A stretch of DNA of 31,877 nucleotides from a virus. This document shows positions 22,356 through 29,527 of the stretch, piece by piece. Below the pieces are notes generated by a model that searched no databases, was not told where the DNA came from, and worked only from the letters and a program-made list of their open reading frames with translations. The position numbers were made by a program, and so were the translations under genes. How positions within the stretch are numbered: the stretch's first letter is position 1; every line of letters begins with the position of its first letter. The DNA lies in the IMG/VR virus record IMGVR_UViG_3300037247_000117, positions 1 to 31,877 of that record; one strand, 5' to 3'.

Positions 22356-23289
22356 TTGGGAAGAATTGTATGAATATGTGCGTAGTGGTAGAGGCCAACT
22401 CCAAAAACTCCAATGGATTGCAGTCGTGAACAAACTCGATGGTCCAAACTACCGGTGGCTTGTGGCTCAGAAAAACGGGCTCGCCGCGTTCGGGTGCTTC
22501 ATCGCATTGCTCGAGGTCTGTGGAAGCGGGAAGCCAGAGCGTAATGGCGACCTGAAAGACGGCAAAGGAAGGCCTCTTGGCCTTGATGATCTTGATAGAT
22601 TGACAGGTATAAAAATGCCACAAATAGTTACGTCCCTTGAGTTTCTGACTTCTGATAGGCTACAGTGGATAGCACATGGTAACCACGTGGACGCCACGTG
22701 GTCGCCAGATGGTCGCCAAGAGGACGCCGTAGGGAATCCAGATGGTACTACTACATTACAAGACACTACACTACAAGACAAAACAAAAGAAGACAGGGAC
22801 AGACGATCTTCTCTCTTCGATGAATTATGGAAAGACTACCCTCGCAAGGACGGGAAGATCGCAGCGAGAGGCCATTTCAATGTCAGCGTTGAGACCGAAC
22901 AAGACGAGACTGATATCCGTACTGCGCTCACGAACTACAAAGCCGAGGTCGCAGGGGTTGAACTGCAGTATATCAAGAAGGGGGCGACATGGTTCTACAA
23001 CTGGCAAGACTTCATAGTGGTCGACCCTGACCCCATCGCAGAAAAAGAAACCCGAGAAAGCGAACAGAGTGCGAAAGAGAAAGCCGAGCGCAGGGTGATA
23101 TCTGAACAGCAAGAAGCAGATCGTATAAAGGCGGACGGGAAAGAAAGCAAGAAGAGCATGGACGCCATGAGACAGCGGATCAAGGATGGGACCGCCACTC
23201 TTTTTGAGATACAACTGATTGAAATGTCTGACAGAGATATAGCCATGCGCAACGCGGATGGAAGCCCGACCGAGGGCGCGGAGGGGTAA
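22339..23289 (+). CDS. Replication initiator / replisome organiser-like protein (316 aa)
   Basis: Residues about 1-105 resemble the winged-helix N-terminal domain of phage replication proteins, with NYRWLVAQKNGLAAFGCFIA and a LDDLDRLTGIKMPQIVTSLE helix pair. A low-complexity linker (about 112-155) includes TTLQDTTLQDK. A second domain (about 158-230) has FDELWKDYPRKDGKIAARGHF, ending GATWFYNWQDF, as in many phage replication and DnaD-like proteins. The C-terminal third is charged and helical. It probably binds the origin or loads helicase. The linker DNA carries several direct repeats. The start follows no strong ribosome binding site. Confidence 0.72.
   Translation: MYTIVDWEELYEYVRSGRGQLQKLQWIAVVNKLDGPNYRWLVAQKNGLAAFGCFIALLEVCGSGKPERNGDLKDGKGRPLGLDDLDRLTGIKMPQIVTSLEFLTSDRLQWIAHGNHVDATWSPDGRQEDAVGNPDGTTTLQDTTLQDKTKEDRDRRSSLFDELWKDYPRKDGKIAARGHFNVSVETEQDETDIRTALTNYKAEVAGVELQYIKKGATWFYNWQDFIVVDPDPIAEKETRESEQSAKEKAERRVISEQQEADRIKADGKESKKSMDAMRQRIKDGTATLFEIQLIEMSDRDIAMRNADGSPTEGAEG
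22683..22800 (+). repeat. Cluster of short direct repeats, candidate replication origin
   Basis: Inside the initiator gene are CCACGTGG at 22683-22690 and 22694-22701, TGGTCGCCA at 22699-22707 and 22710-22718 (both pairs 11 bases apart), and a 15-base tandem pair, CTACATTACAAGACA and CTACACTACAAGACA, at 22751-22780. An A-rich stretch follows. Lambda-type origins lie inside the initiator gene in this way. The repeats also encode a low-complexity linker, so they could reflect coding only. Confidence 0.4.
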
Positions 23290-23292
23290 GAT

Positions 23293-23739
23293 ATGAAACT
23301 CTATATAGCATCATCGTGGAAGAATGTAGATATCGTGAACCAGTGGGCTGCAGCGTTGCGCGATCGTGGCCATGAAGTAGACGCCTTCTGCGACCCACGG
23401 ACAGGGCGTCAGGTATATGATGCCGCAACAGCCGGTCAATCAGAGCGAAAGATGACGGCGGTTGAAATGGTTGCGAGTAAGCGCGGCCAGCTTTGTTTTG
23501 AAGAGGATTTGAAGTGGTTAGATTGGGCAGACGCTGTCGTTATGCTTTTGCCTTGTGGCAGCAGCGCGCATCTTGAGGCTGGCTACAAGAAAGGCCAGGG
23601 TGGCAAGCTGTTTATCGTAGGAATGTTTTGCCGGGGTGAATGGGACGTCATGTACGGATTCGCAGACGGCTTGTTTGACATGTATGACCCTGCTTGCTTT
23701 GAATTACTCGCAGCGGCGTTGGAACCGGAGGGAGCGTGA
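23293..23739 (+). CDS. Nucleoside 2-deoxyribosyltransferase-like protein (148 aa)
   Basis: The start MKLYIASSWKN begins a Rossmann-like fold. The conserved segment DWADAVVMLLPCGSSAHLEAGY has a likely catalytic Glu95, followed by KKGQGGKLFIVG. This matches the deoxyribosyltransferase and DUF4406-type superfamily, which transfers deoxyribose between bases or hydrolyses nucleotides. In phages such proteins are thought to take part in nucleotide metabolism or DNA modification. It follows the initiator gene by three bases. The substrate is unknown. Confidence 0.78.
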   Translation: MKLYIASSWKNVDIVNQWAAALRDRGHEVDAFCDPRTGRQVYDAATAGQSERKMTAVEMVASKRGQLCFEEDLKWLDWADAVVMLLPCGSSAHLEAGYKKGQGGKLFIVGMFCRGEWDVMYGFADGLFDMYDPACFELLAAALEPEGA

Positions 23740-23840
23740 TGATTAAGTGCGAGTGCGGCATTGTCATTCTTAAGCGCAACAGGACGTTATGCCCTGAGTG
23801 TTCATACAAACACCGCTTGGAGGCTGTGCGGACAGGTTGA
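23739..23840 (+). CDS. Zinc-knuckle microprotein (33 aa)
   Basis: A very short frame whose ATG shares one base with the preceding TGA, with GGAGGGAG (23727-23734) as ribosome binding site. It contains CEC near residues 4-6 and CPEC near 18-21, enough for a single zinc site. The rest is basic. It is too short for family assignment, but the strong start signal and Cys pattern argue that it is real. Confidence 0.55.
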   Translation: MIKCECGIVILKRNRTLCPECSYKHRLEAVRTG

Positions 23841-23873
23841 AAGCAACGGGCGAGACGATGGAGGGGGCGTGAG

Positions 23874-24293
23874 ATGAGTGGTGGAAAGACATGGACATAC
23901 TGGACGTGTCCCGTCTGCAATAACGAAACCCCAACGGGATTGTTGCGATGTAAAACGTGTGGCAACGGCATTCGAGATAACTGGGAATCACCAGATGTAT
24001 CCTTTGAGACCATCGCCGACCTCCGCCGCCAGCTCGAGCAAGCGCGCGCTGAGTTGGGGGTGTTGAAATATGCTGTAGAAATGCAAACGAAAGATAGGCT
24101 GCGCAGGTTATGTCTCGCGCCCCGTTGTGGAAAAATCCCACAGTACGTGTTTATGTTGGTAGATGATCTTCGAAAGAAAGAAAGCTTGTTTGATCAACAC
24201 ATGCCGAGGCGTTCAACGGCACACGACGCATTGATAGATGCTTACCCGTTGCCGCCCAGCGCGCCGGGTGACGAATCGAAGGGAGGCAGATGA
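23874..24293 (+). CDS. Zinc-ribbon and coiled-coil protein (139 aa)
   Basis: The N-terminus is a four-Cys zinc ribbon, CPVC (12-15) and CKTC (26-29). A helical region with ADLRRQLEQARAELGVLKYA forms a coiled coil at about 47-75. The C-terminus ends with a DAYPLPPSAP segment; a similar YPLP ending occurs in the gene at 27799-28365. GGAGGGGGCG precedes the start. The architecture suggests a dimeric zinc-binding protein, perhaps a nucleic-acid or host-protein binder. The function is not known. Confidence 0.65.
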   Translation: MSGGKTWTYWTCPVCNNETPTGLLRCKTCGNGIRDNWESPDVSFETIADLRRQLEQARAELGVLKYAVEMQTKDRLRRLCLAPRCGKIPQYVFMLVDDLRKKESLFDQHMPRRSTAHDALIDAYPLPPSAPGDESKGGR

Positions 24294-24294
24294 G

Positions 24295-24528
24295 ATGATA
24301 GCAAACATGCCGGAAAACCATGCTACGAGAAGGCACGGCGCGCTCAGTGCTTCGAGCATCGCGTTTGACCTACGAAAAGCCGAGGATCGTATCGCCGCGC
24401 TCAAAGCCGAGATTGCTGAGTTGCGGGCGGCGTGGGAATGGGACAATGAACATATGAGCAAGTGGCAAGAAACAGATCACATGCTCGCAGCCTACAGAGC
24501 GCATCTGGAAGGTGGTAGCAATGACTAA
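24295..24528 (+). CDS. Small coiled-coil protein (77 aa)
   Basis: The ATG at 24295 lies one base after the preceding stop codon, with GGGAGG at 24281-24286 as ribosome binding site. Residues about 27-50 (DLRKAEDRIAALKAEIAELR) form a clear coiled coil, and a second helix follows. It has no cysteines. It overlaps the next gene by eight bases. It could pair with the coiled-coil protein encoded just upstream; no family was recognised. Confidence 0.6.
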   Translation: MIANMPENHATRRHGALSASSIAFDLRKAEDRIAALKAEIAELRAAWEWDNEHMSKWQETDHMLAAYRAHLEGGSND

Positions 24529-25204
24529 CCGCGAGAAGCACGGTCCACTCAAGGGGTGTGAAGAGGTGTACACAAGCAGAACGGGCGAATGGACGGAACG
24601 CCCTGCTGATGAGCTAGAGTGGGCTAAAACGACATGTGCGCTTATCTGTGGGCACAACGTCATATGCCCCACTTGTGGTGGGGGAAAGAACGACAGGATC
24701 GCGGAGTTGGTAGAGCTGGCCGAACACGTAGTCGAAAGCCAAAAAGCGATACTCGTTATAATGCAGAAGCACGGTATTGTCATCGACGACCATAGCGACC
24801 CGATGCAGAAGTTTGCGTTCACCGTGTATTCATATTTGGCTGGTTGCTCGGGTATGGCCGAACGGTTGCTCGCTGCACAGATACCAGTAGACCCTGACGG
24901 TAGCGCCTATGTGGCCGTACCCGACAGCACACAGCAGCCGCTGGGTGTCGGGCAGTTGGTTGAAAAGTGTGAATGTGTACGCCACATAGGACCGATAGAC
25001 AACTGGACATCTATTGAACGGGACGAGGTCGCGCTGTTTGCCCCGCTGAAGGGGTATGTCGCACAAAGGAAATGCGCAAAATGTGGAGGCAGGGGGCAGC
25101 CGATTGTCAAAAAGCCGGAGTGGCCGGAGTTGAAAGACACGCACGGCGAACCGTTCACCGTCGATAAGGCGCGGCGGTTGATGGAGCTTATCGACGACAA
25201 CTGA
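24521..25204 (+). CDS. Multi-Cys protein with HGPL/GC domain, paralogue of the gene at 27799 (227 aa)
   Basis: ATG at 24521 is preferred over GTG at 24512 because GGAAGG lies at a good distance. Residues 1-55 contain KHGPLKGCEE, a WTER segment and ICGHNVICPTC, with Cys at 13, 39, 43, 49 and 52. The same layout recurs near the start of the gene at 27799. A helical middle follows, and a second Cys group near the C-terminus (CEC and CAKCGGRG) looks like another zinc site. I do not recognise the family. It is probably a zinc-binding scaffold of unknown role. Confidence 0.65.
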   Translation: MTNREKHGPLKGCEEVYTSRTGEWTERPADELEWAKTTCALICGHNVICPTCGGGKNDRIAELVELAEHVVESQKAILVIMQKHGIVIDDHSDPMQKFAFTVYSYLAGCSGMAERLLAAQIPVDPDGSAYVAVPDSTQQPLGVGQLVEKCECVRHIGPIDNWTSIERDEVALFAPLKGYVAQRKCAKCGGRGQPIVKKPEWPELKDTHGEPFTVDKARRLMELIDDN

Positions 25205-25219
25205 AAGGGAGCGCGGACG

Positions 25220-25423
25220 ATGATTAAACCACACTACTTTAATGACGTTAGCGAGGCGCAAAGCGACATGGCACTCAATATGGCAAAAGGTCAGGGCTAT
25301 GTTCCACGAGGATGTCTATTGGGCGGCATTATCGTGATGGGCCTAGTGAACCGGGGTGATGATCCGTGTAGGGGGTGTGCGTGCCCTAGAGACCTATGCA
25401 ACGGGAGGCCGGGCGATGGATAA
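25220..25423 (+). CDS. Small protein with C-terminal Cys cluster (67 aa)
   Basis: AAAGGGAG precedes the ATG at 25220. The C-terminus has DPCRGCACPRDLCNGRPG, with four cysteines (50, 53, 55, 60) in eleven residues. That is tight enough for a metal site or an iron-sulfur-like cluster. The first half has a short helix and a hydrophobic GGIIVMGLV stretch too short for a membrane span. It overlaps the resolvase gene by eight bases. The function is unknown. Confidence 0.6.
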   Translation: MIKPHYFNDVSEAQSDMALNMAKGQGYVPRGCLLGGIIVMGLVNRGDDPCRGCACPRDLCNGRPGDG

Positions 25424-25913
25424 GACAGCCTATGTGGGCATAGACCCAGGCTTGACCGGCGCGGTAGTTGGGATACGCCATGAGATTATCGAGTGCCATG
25501 TGACGCCGACACTCAAGGGCAAGGGATCGAGGCGGCTTTACGACGAAGCCGCTATGACGCGCCTGATAGCAAGTTTCGAGGACGCCGTGTTCTTCGTCGA
25601 GAGACAACAGGCATGGCCGGGGCAAGGCGTGTCGAGCACGTTTAAGACGGGATACGGCTTCGGGCTTTGGGTCGGCATTCTGGCCGGCTTGGCTGTGCCG
25701 TATAGAACCGTCCATCCGCGGACATGGCAGAAAGTTTCATGTGCAGGCATACCAGCGGGTGATTCCAAGACACGCACGCTGTTGGCCGTACAAGCCAGGT
25801 TCCCGGGCGTTGACCTGTTGGCAACGCCACGGTGTAGAAAGCCCCATGAGGGCATTGTAGACGCATTAGGCATAGCGTGGTATGGCAAAGTGACAGAGGG
25901 AGACGAGCGATGA
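25416..25913 (+). CDS. RuvC-like Holliday junction resolvase (165 aa)
   Basis: The start at 25416 places the RNase H-fold opening YVGIDPGLTGAVVG at residue 6, with Asp10 as first catalytic acid. The second acid is Glu62 in AVFFVERQQA. HPRTWQK (100-106) and HEGIVDALGIAWYG near the end give the last acids (Glu145, Asp149). This matches RuvC-type resolvases of phages. It would cut branched DNA formed by recombination or replication before packaging, working after the exonuclease and RecT. It overlaps its neighbours by eight and four bases. Confidence 0.86.
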   Translation: MDKTAYVGIDPGLTGAVVGIRHEIIECHVTPTLKGKGSRRLYDEAAMTRLIASFEDAVFFVERQQAWPGQGVSSTFKTGYGFGLWVGILAGLAVPYRTVHPRTWQKVSCAGIPAGDSKTRTLLAVQARFPGVDLLATPRCRKPHEGIVDALGIAWYGKVTEGDER

Positions 25914-26488
25914 AGGTAGACGAATGTGTAGTACATGTGGTGCATTGTTATGGCCGCGAAGTAGCTCTTGCGGTCAGAGAAAACGGACAGATAACCCTCA
26001 CGGAGCATGGCAACGTGCTTTATGAGAACCCCCCGCCCGAACCTGAGCCGACGTTTATGGTGGTGGATGTGAGGACAAGGACGGGGCCGCGATATTTCTA
26101 TAAGAAAGGCGGCTGTGCCACGTGGAACATAACTCCACCTAGTGAAACAGACGGTGGCATATCTTACGAATATGCGGCGAGTGTATTGCGTGGAGGCGGG
26201 GGTCTTGTTATATGCCCCTGCCGCAAGGGCACGCGATGGATCGTGGTGGGCCTGATAAGGGGCGTGTTCAGCATCGCAAGTCTTTCAATCGAACCCCATC
26301 TCCACAAGGGCTTCCGTTGCATCGATTTGAAAAGCGTCTGTAAGCACGAAAATGCGTACCGGCACCACATCCACGACCTCGAAACCGCAATCACAGAGCG
26401 AGACGCAATCCTCGCGCTGAACGACCGGAAGCTGTCAGACGTGCATATCGCGTGTATTGACATGATGCGCGAAGGCGGTGCGGGATGA
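25910..26488 (+). CDS. Hypothetical early protein (192 aa)
   Basis: It starts in an ATGA overlap with the resolvase. The N-terminal 140 residues are beta-rich, with a proline-rich turn (NPPPEPEPTFMVVDV), RTRTGPRYFYKKGG and IVVGLIRGVFSIASL. The last 50 residues are helical with heptads (HIHDLETAITERDAIL). Cysteines are present but not in a clear metal pattern. No family was recognised; the short C-terminal coiled coil suggests self-association. The gene ends with an ATGA overlap. Confidence 0.6.
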   Translation: MKVDECVVHVVHCYGREVALAVRENGQITLTEHGNVLYENPPPEPEPTFMVVDVRTRTGPRYFYKKGGCATWNITPPSETDGGISYEYAASVLRGGGGLVICPCRKGTRWIVVGLIRGVFSIASLSIEPHLHKGFRCIDLKSVCKHENAYRHHIHDLETAITERDAILALNDRKLSDVHIACIDMMREGGAG

Positions 26489-26772
26489 AGACATATATTC
26501 ATAGCGACTACAGACTTGAAATTGAGCCAAATGCTCCGCTGTCCATGCAAGACAAGAATGGGGGTGAAAAACACATCGCGTGGACGAACGCTCTCGATGC
26601 CCTTAAGCGGGATGTTGAGCGGCATGTAGACGGTGTCGAGAATGTTCGTGAGCTCTATGAGACGGAAGCGGTGTGTTCGTTTTGTGGGTGGCCATGGGAT
26701 GATGATAACGACGTTGCGCCAGATTGTTGCGACGCAGCGAACAGAGAATGGCAACAGGAGGCCAAACCATGA
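26485..26772 (+). CDS. Hypothetical protein with CxxC/CC motif (95 aa)
   Basis: It overlaps its neighbours by four bases on both sides. The C-terminal third carries VCSFCGWPWDDDNDVAPDCC (C64, C67, C81, C82), a four-Cys group that could bind zinc, preceded by a helix with LDALKRDVERHVDG. I recall CxxCGWPW-type segments in small phage proteins without known function. No other domain is visible. Confidence 0.6.
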   Translation: MKTYIHSDYRLEIEPNAPLSMQDKNGGEKHIAWTNALDALKRDVERHVDGVENVRELYETEAVCSFCGWPWDDDNDVAPDCCDAANREWQQEAKP

Positions 26773-27263
26773 AGACCCAAACCAAACTAATCATCGCGGC
26801 GTTGATAGTAGCCTGTCTGTTCGGCATAGCGACGGCGTGTATACACCAGGCGTATGGACAGGACGAACAAGTGCTTGAGACGAAAGACACCTTCACCATC
26901 ACGGGCACAATGCCAGATGAGCCGGACGTGGTAACGGCGATATTCTTGTGGCGCGCCCGAGGCGACTCTGCGGGTGAATGGACTGTGGCGGGTGAACTCG
27001 ATGCGGGGCCAGGTCAGTACGTCGAATGGCAAGTACGCGATTTGCCGGACGGCGGATATGATCTTGCGCTGGTGATAGAAGACGGCGCGGGCAACCTGTC
27101 AGCGAAACTACCCTCGTTCACCTATGTGTATGTTGATCGAGTGCCACCGTCAGATGTGCGGCCGGGCGTCATAGTGCCGCCCAAACGAGGGGATATGAAC
27201 GGCGACGGGCTGGTCAATGCCGTGGACATTCAGCTTGTGGTTAATTGGACGTTGGGGATATAA
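26769..27263 (+). CDS. Exported protein with beta domain and single dockerin-like repeat (164 aa)
   Basis: The ATG at 26769 overlaps the preceding stop. A signal peptide covers about residues 1-30: KTQTK, a hydrophobic IIAALIVACLFGIATA core, then AYG/QD as possible cleavage site; ATAC24 could instead be a weak lipobox. A beta-sandwich-like domain follows (about 35-125, with VVTAIFLWRARGDSAGEW). The C-terminus, GDMNGDGLVNAVDIQLVVNW, is one dockerin-type calcium loop (D142, N144, D146, N150, D153). Dockerins bind cohesin domains outside cells and usually have two loops. Finding one in a phage early operon is unusual, and its target is unknown. Confidence 0.7.
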   Translation: MKTQTKLIIAALIVACLFGIATACIHQAYGQDEQVLETKDTFTITGTMPDEPDVVTAIFLWRARGDSAGEWTVAGELDAGPGQYVEWQVRDLPDGGYDLALVIEDGAGNLSAKLPSFTYVYVDRVPPSDVRPGVIVPPKRGDMNGDGLVNAVDIQLVVNWTLGI

Positions 27264-27275
27264 AAGGAGCTTAAC

Positions 27276-27536
27276 ATGGACAAGATGGAAACCATATCAC
27301 AAACGTTTCGGAGGCGTGCAAAAGACGGCACTCTCTACAAGATGGATTGTATGCACCCCAAGCTGATACAAGCCGAGTATATCAAGTTCATTGAATGGAC
27401 TCCAAGCATAGCAGAACGCGACAAGGAGGCAGTAAAAAAGGTCGTTCGCAGAATGTTCTCGATAATGGGCAATATGGTGGGCATTATGGAACTTATGGTC
27501 CGCCGAGCAGAACAAACAGAAACGTTAGTGCTGTAG
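27276..27536 (+). CDS. Hypothetical helical protein (86 aa)
   Basis: AAAAGGAGC precedes the ATG at 27276, one of the stronger ribosome binding sites in this region. The protein is basic and helical, with KEAVKKVVRRMFSIMGNMVG and a Met-rich helix. It lacks cysteine pairs and a clear membrane span, although the MFSIMGNMVGIMELMV segment is moderately hydrophobic. No family was recognised. The start signal suggests fairly high expression. Confidence 0.6.
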   Translation: MDKMETISQTFRRRAKDGTLYKMDCMHPKLIQAEYIKFIEWTPSIAERDKEAVKKVVRRMFSIMGNMVGIMELMVRRAEQTETLVL

Positions 27537-27558
27537 ACTTCGAACGCGTGGAGGCGAA

Positions 27559-27786
27559 ATGAATATCCTCGTATCAGCATGTCAAAGCATAGTCAAAGAG
27601 GTAGCGGAACTCAAGGCTGAGAACAAAAAGCTCCAAGCCCGCAACAAATGCTTGAAGAGGGATAAGACCCGTGTCAAAGCCGACAATAGAGAGCTATTAA
27701 AACTGACGGAGCAACTTGATGAACACCCTGAAGGCTATGATGGACCGTGTTTTTGCAAGATGTGTGTGGGATACAACAGCGGATAG
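27559..27786 (+). CDS. Coiled-coil protein with C-terminal Cys cluster (75 aa)
   Basis: GGAGGCG precedes the ATG at 27559. Residues about 10-52 are a heptad-rich coiled coil (VKEVAELKAENKKLQARN and onward). The end has DGPCFCKMCVG, three cysteines (64, 66, 69) that could share a metal between two chains. The design, coiled coil plus Cys group, recurs in several neighbours. No family was recognised. Confidence 0.6.
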   Translation: MNILVSACQSIVKEVAELKAENKKLQARNKCLKRDKTRVKADNRELLKLTEQLDEHPEGYDGPCFCKMCVGYNSG

Positions 27787-27798
27787 GGAGGCAGTATG

Positions 27799-28365
27799 AT
27801 GGACGGGCAGAAAGAGACGCATGGACCTTTGGGCGGGTGTGAAAAAAGGTTGTTGACAAGCGGCGATGGTTGGGGAGAACGCACATGGTATGACAAAGGG
27901 GACCTTATGCAATTAATGACAGAAGTTGTTGTCGCCGGAATTTGTGGCAAGAACTGCCTCTGTCCAACCTGCGCGACCAAGCTGAAAAAGGAGCACAAAC
28001 TGTCAACACAGGTCGCGGCCAGTTCGCTGAAGGTTCAAGTTGCGCTGAGAGCTGAACGGGACGAAGCGCAGGCAGAGGCGGCCACAAACGCGCTGACGGC
28101 CAAGGCTTTCAAGAAAGAGTGGCAAGAGGCAAAGGACGAGGCCCGCGCCTTACGCGAAGACATGGAAGCATGGCACCCGTTCAGCGCGCAAGATATTATT
28201 GATGAACGGGATGCGTACAAGGCGCGGTGGGAGCTGTTTTGTAGCGTGATCAACCAATGCGATCATGGGCAGATACTAGATAAGCGCAGTGTGGACACAA
28301 TAGAAAACAAGTACCCGCTGCCGGCCGAGTCGCAAGGGGGCGCAGATGAACAGAAGCAAGATTGA
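27799..28365 (+). CDS. HGPL/GC-domain and coiled-coil protein, paralogue of the gene at 24521 (188 aa)
   Basis: AGGGAGG at 27785-27791 fits the ATG at 27799 better than the one at 27796. Residues 1-60 hold HGPLGGCEKR, a WGER segment and ICGKNCLCPTC (Cys 14, 49, 53, 55, 58), the same layout as at the start of the gene at 24521. The middle is a long coiled coil rich in Ala, Glu and Lys. The C-terminus contains NKYPLP, like the ending of the gene at 23874. The gene looks like a mosaic of domains used elsewhere in this operon. The function is unknown. Confidence 0.65.
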   Translation: MDGQKETHGPLGGCEKRLLTSGDGWGERTWYDKGDLMQLMTEVVVAGICGKNCLCPTCATKLKKEHKLSTQVAASSLKVQVALRAERDEAQAEAATNALTAKAFKKEWQEAKDEARALREDMEAWHPFSAQDIIDERDAYKARWELFCSVINQCDHGQILDKRSVDTIENKYPLPAESQGGADEQKQD

Positions 28366-28414
28366 GTGGTGTGATATTGAGACCATGAAAGGAAAGGACG
28401 ATGCAAACGCTTAA
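28346..28414 (+). pseudogene. Possible remnant of a DUF5131 (Gp37/Gp68) start (22 codons)
   Basis: GGGGGCG precedes an ATG at 28346 that overlaps the end of the previous gene. The peptide begins MNRSKIEWCD, which resembles the conserved start of DUF5131 phage proteins (KIEWxDxTWNPVTGC), then diverges and stops after 22 codons. It may be a decayed remnant left by a deletion, a coupling peptide, or a chance match. Confidence is low because only about eight residues agree. Confidence 0.35.
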
Positions 28415-28703
28415 AATGTACGGCGCGTCGGATGATCTCATAGAATGCGAGGGCGTTCACGGGACAGAAGAATTCAATGTATGCGCCGAGACGGGACAAG
28501 CACACGCGACCTTTTTGTTGGGAAACGCATTGCGAATCCATGCGATATATGACGGGTGTTGGTGTTTTGCGGTTGGTCTTATCGACGAAGACATCCCGCT
28601 GCCCGATTGGCCGATACGAATTCTGAATTCCACGAAATGCAGCTATTCGGTTGCATTGGAAATAGATGTGCCGGATGGAACGTTGTTGGCCCGCGATGCT
28701 TAG
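28401..28703 (+). CDS. Hypothetical phage protein (100 aa)
   Basis: GGAAAGG precedes the ATG at 28401. The protein has MQTLKMYGASDDLIECEG at its start and ALRIHAIYDGCWCFAVGL in the middle, then DEDIPLPDWPIRI. I recall this arrangement from uncharacterised phage proteins, but cannot name a family. It is acidic and mostly beta, with four cysteines but no CxxC pair. It is part of the same string of small early genes. Confidence 0.65.
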   Translation: MQTLKMYGASDDLIECEGVHGTEEFNVCAETGQAHATFLLGNALRIHAIYDGCWCFAVGLIDEDIPLPDWPIRILNSTKCSYSVALEIDVPDGTLLARDA

Positions 28704-28745
28704 AATCTCGCGGCTATACGTGACGCGAATGAAGGGAGATGAATG

Positions 28746-29150
28746 ATGAAAATAGAATGTCATGGCTGTGCGGAAGTATTGGATTTGGGGGCAGGCGACA
28801 GTGCGGGTGAGTGCCCCGTGTGCCATACCACAACACACTTATCTCTAGTGGCTGCCACCCGCGAACAGACGCAGAAGCTAGTTGAGGCCAAGGACCGCCA
28901 GACGGCCATGCAGAGGAAATTAGGGATAACTGCGTTAATGATGTTTAACTGTAAACTCGCACTCGACGGCATTGACTCTGAAATAGGCCAGTGCATGTGC
29001 GCAATGATAGATAGTTGCAGAGACCCGGCGCAGGACAAACTGCAAATCTTTCGCGATGGGCCAAAAGATGAAAGGATGATATGCCCGTGGTGTAAGGGCA
29101 AGGGTCGCTATGTAGAGGGACAGGACGAAGGGAGCCAGGCCGATGGCTGA
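28746..29150 (+). CDS. Protein with zinc ribbons at both ends (134 aa)
   Basis: The ATG at 28746 lies seven bases after AAGGGAG, a better fit than the ATG at 28743. The N-terminus has CHGC (5-8) with CPVC (23-26), a full zinc ribbon. A helical middle region contains further cysteines (FNCKLA, QCMCAMIDSC). The C-terminus has CPWCKGKGRY, a CxxCxGxG knuckle like the one in the first gene of the window. The function is unknown. It overlaps the next gene by eight bases. Confidence 0.65.
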   Translation: MKIECHGCAEVLDLGAGDSAGECPVCHTTTHLSLVAATREQTQKLVEAKDRQTAMQRKLGITALMMFNCKLALDGIDSEIGQCMCAMIDSCRDPAQDKLQIFRDGPKDERMICPWCKGKGRYVEGQDEGSQADG

Positions 29151-29403
29151 ACAAAACACAACCAACACGGAGTGGCCCGTTTGCCCGTATTGTGGCGATG
29201 TCAAGGGCATCTACACACGACGAAGGAAAGGCCACCACGCGCGAAAAGAGAAAGAGCAATACAAGAATATGTATTGTATCGGAGAATCAAGAAATTGCGG
29301 ACATTGGTATCGCCTGTTTGTAGAAACTAATGGCATGTACACCACGCGCAAGCTCGACGAAACCGAAACCAAGGGAGACGAACCCGGTGCCATTGACGTT
29401 TGA
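29143..29403 (+). CDS. Small zinc-ribbon protein (86 aa)
   Basis: AAGGGAG precedes the ATG at 29143. The protein has CPYCGDVKGIYTRRRKGHH, then a basic helix-like segment and CIGESRNCGHWYRLF, giving four cysteines spaced like a ribbon with a long basic finger. The charged loop could contact nucleic acid. The plan faintly resembles ogr/Delta-type phage activators, but the match is too weak to assign. It ends in an acidic tail. Confidence 0.6.
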   Translation: MAEQNTTNTEWPVCPYCGDVKGIYTRRRKGHHARKEKEQYKNMYCIGESRNCGHWYRLFVETNGMYTTRKLDETETKGDEPGAIDV

Positions 29404-29416
29404 GGGATATATCATC

Positions 29417-29527
29417 ATGGCGATCATGCTGGAAAAGGACGTGTCTGCGAAAGAGGCTAAGCGTATGTTGGACGAGGCTGTAGAACAGGCAGAGAAGGCA
29501 ACCAAGGGAGACCAAGACGATGAGTAG
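29417..29527 (+). CDS. Very small helical protein (36 aa)
   Basis: The ATG at 29417 lies nine bases after AGGGA (29403-29407). A GTG at 29387 with GGGAG before it would add ten residues and is a possible alternative start. The peptide is one acidic amphipathic helix (DVSAKEAKRMLDEAVEQAEK). The stop overlaps the next gene by eight bases. It could be a small regulatory or coupling peptide; no family was recognised. Confidence 0.5.
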   Translation: MAIMLEKDVSAKEAKRMLDEAVEQAEKATKGDQDDE

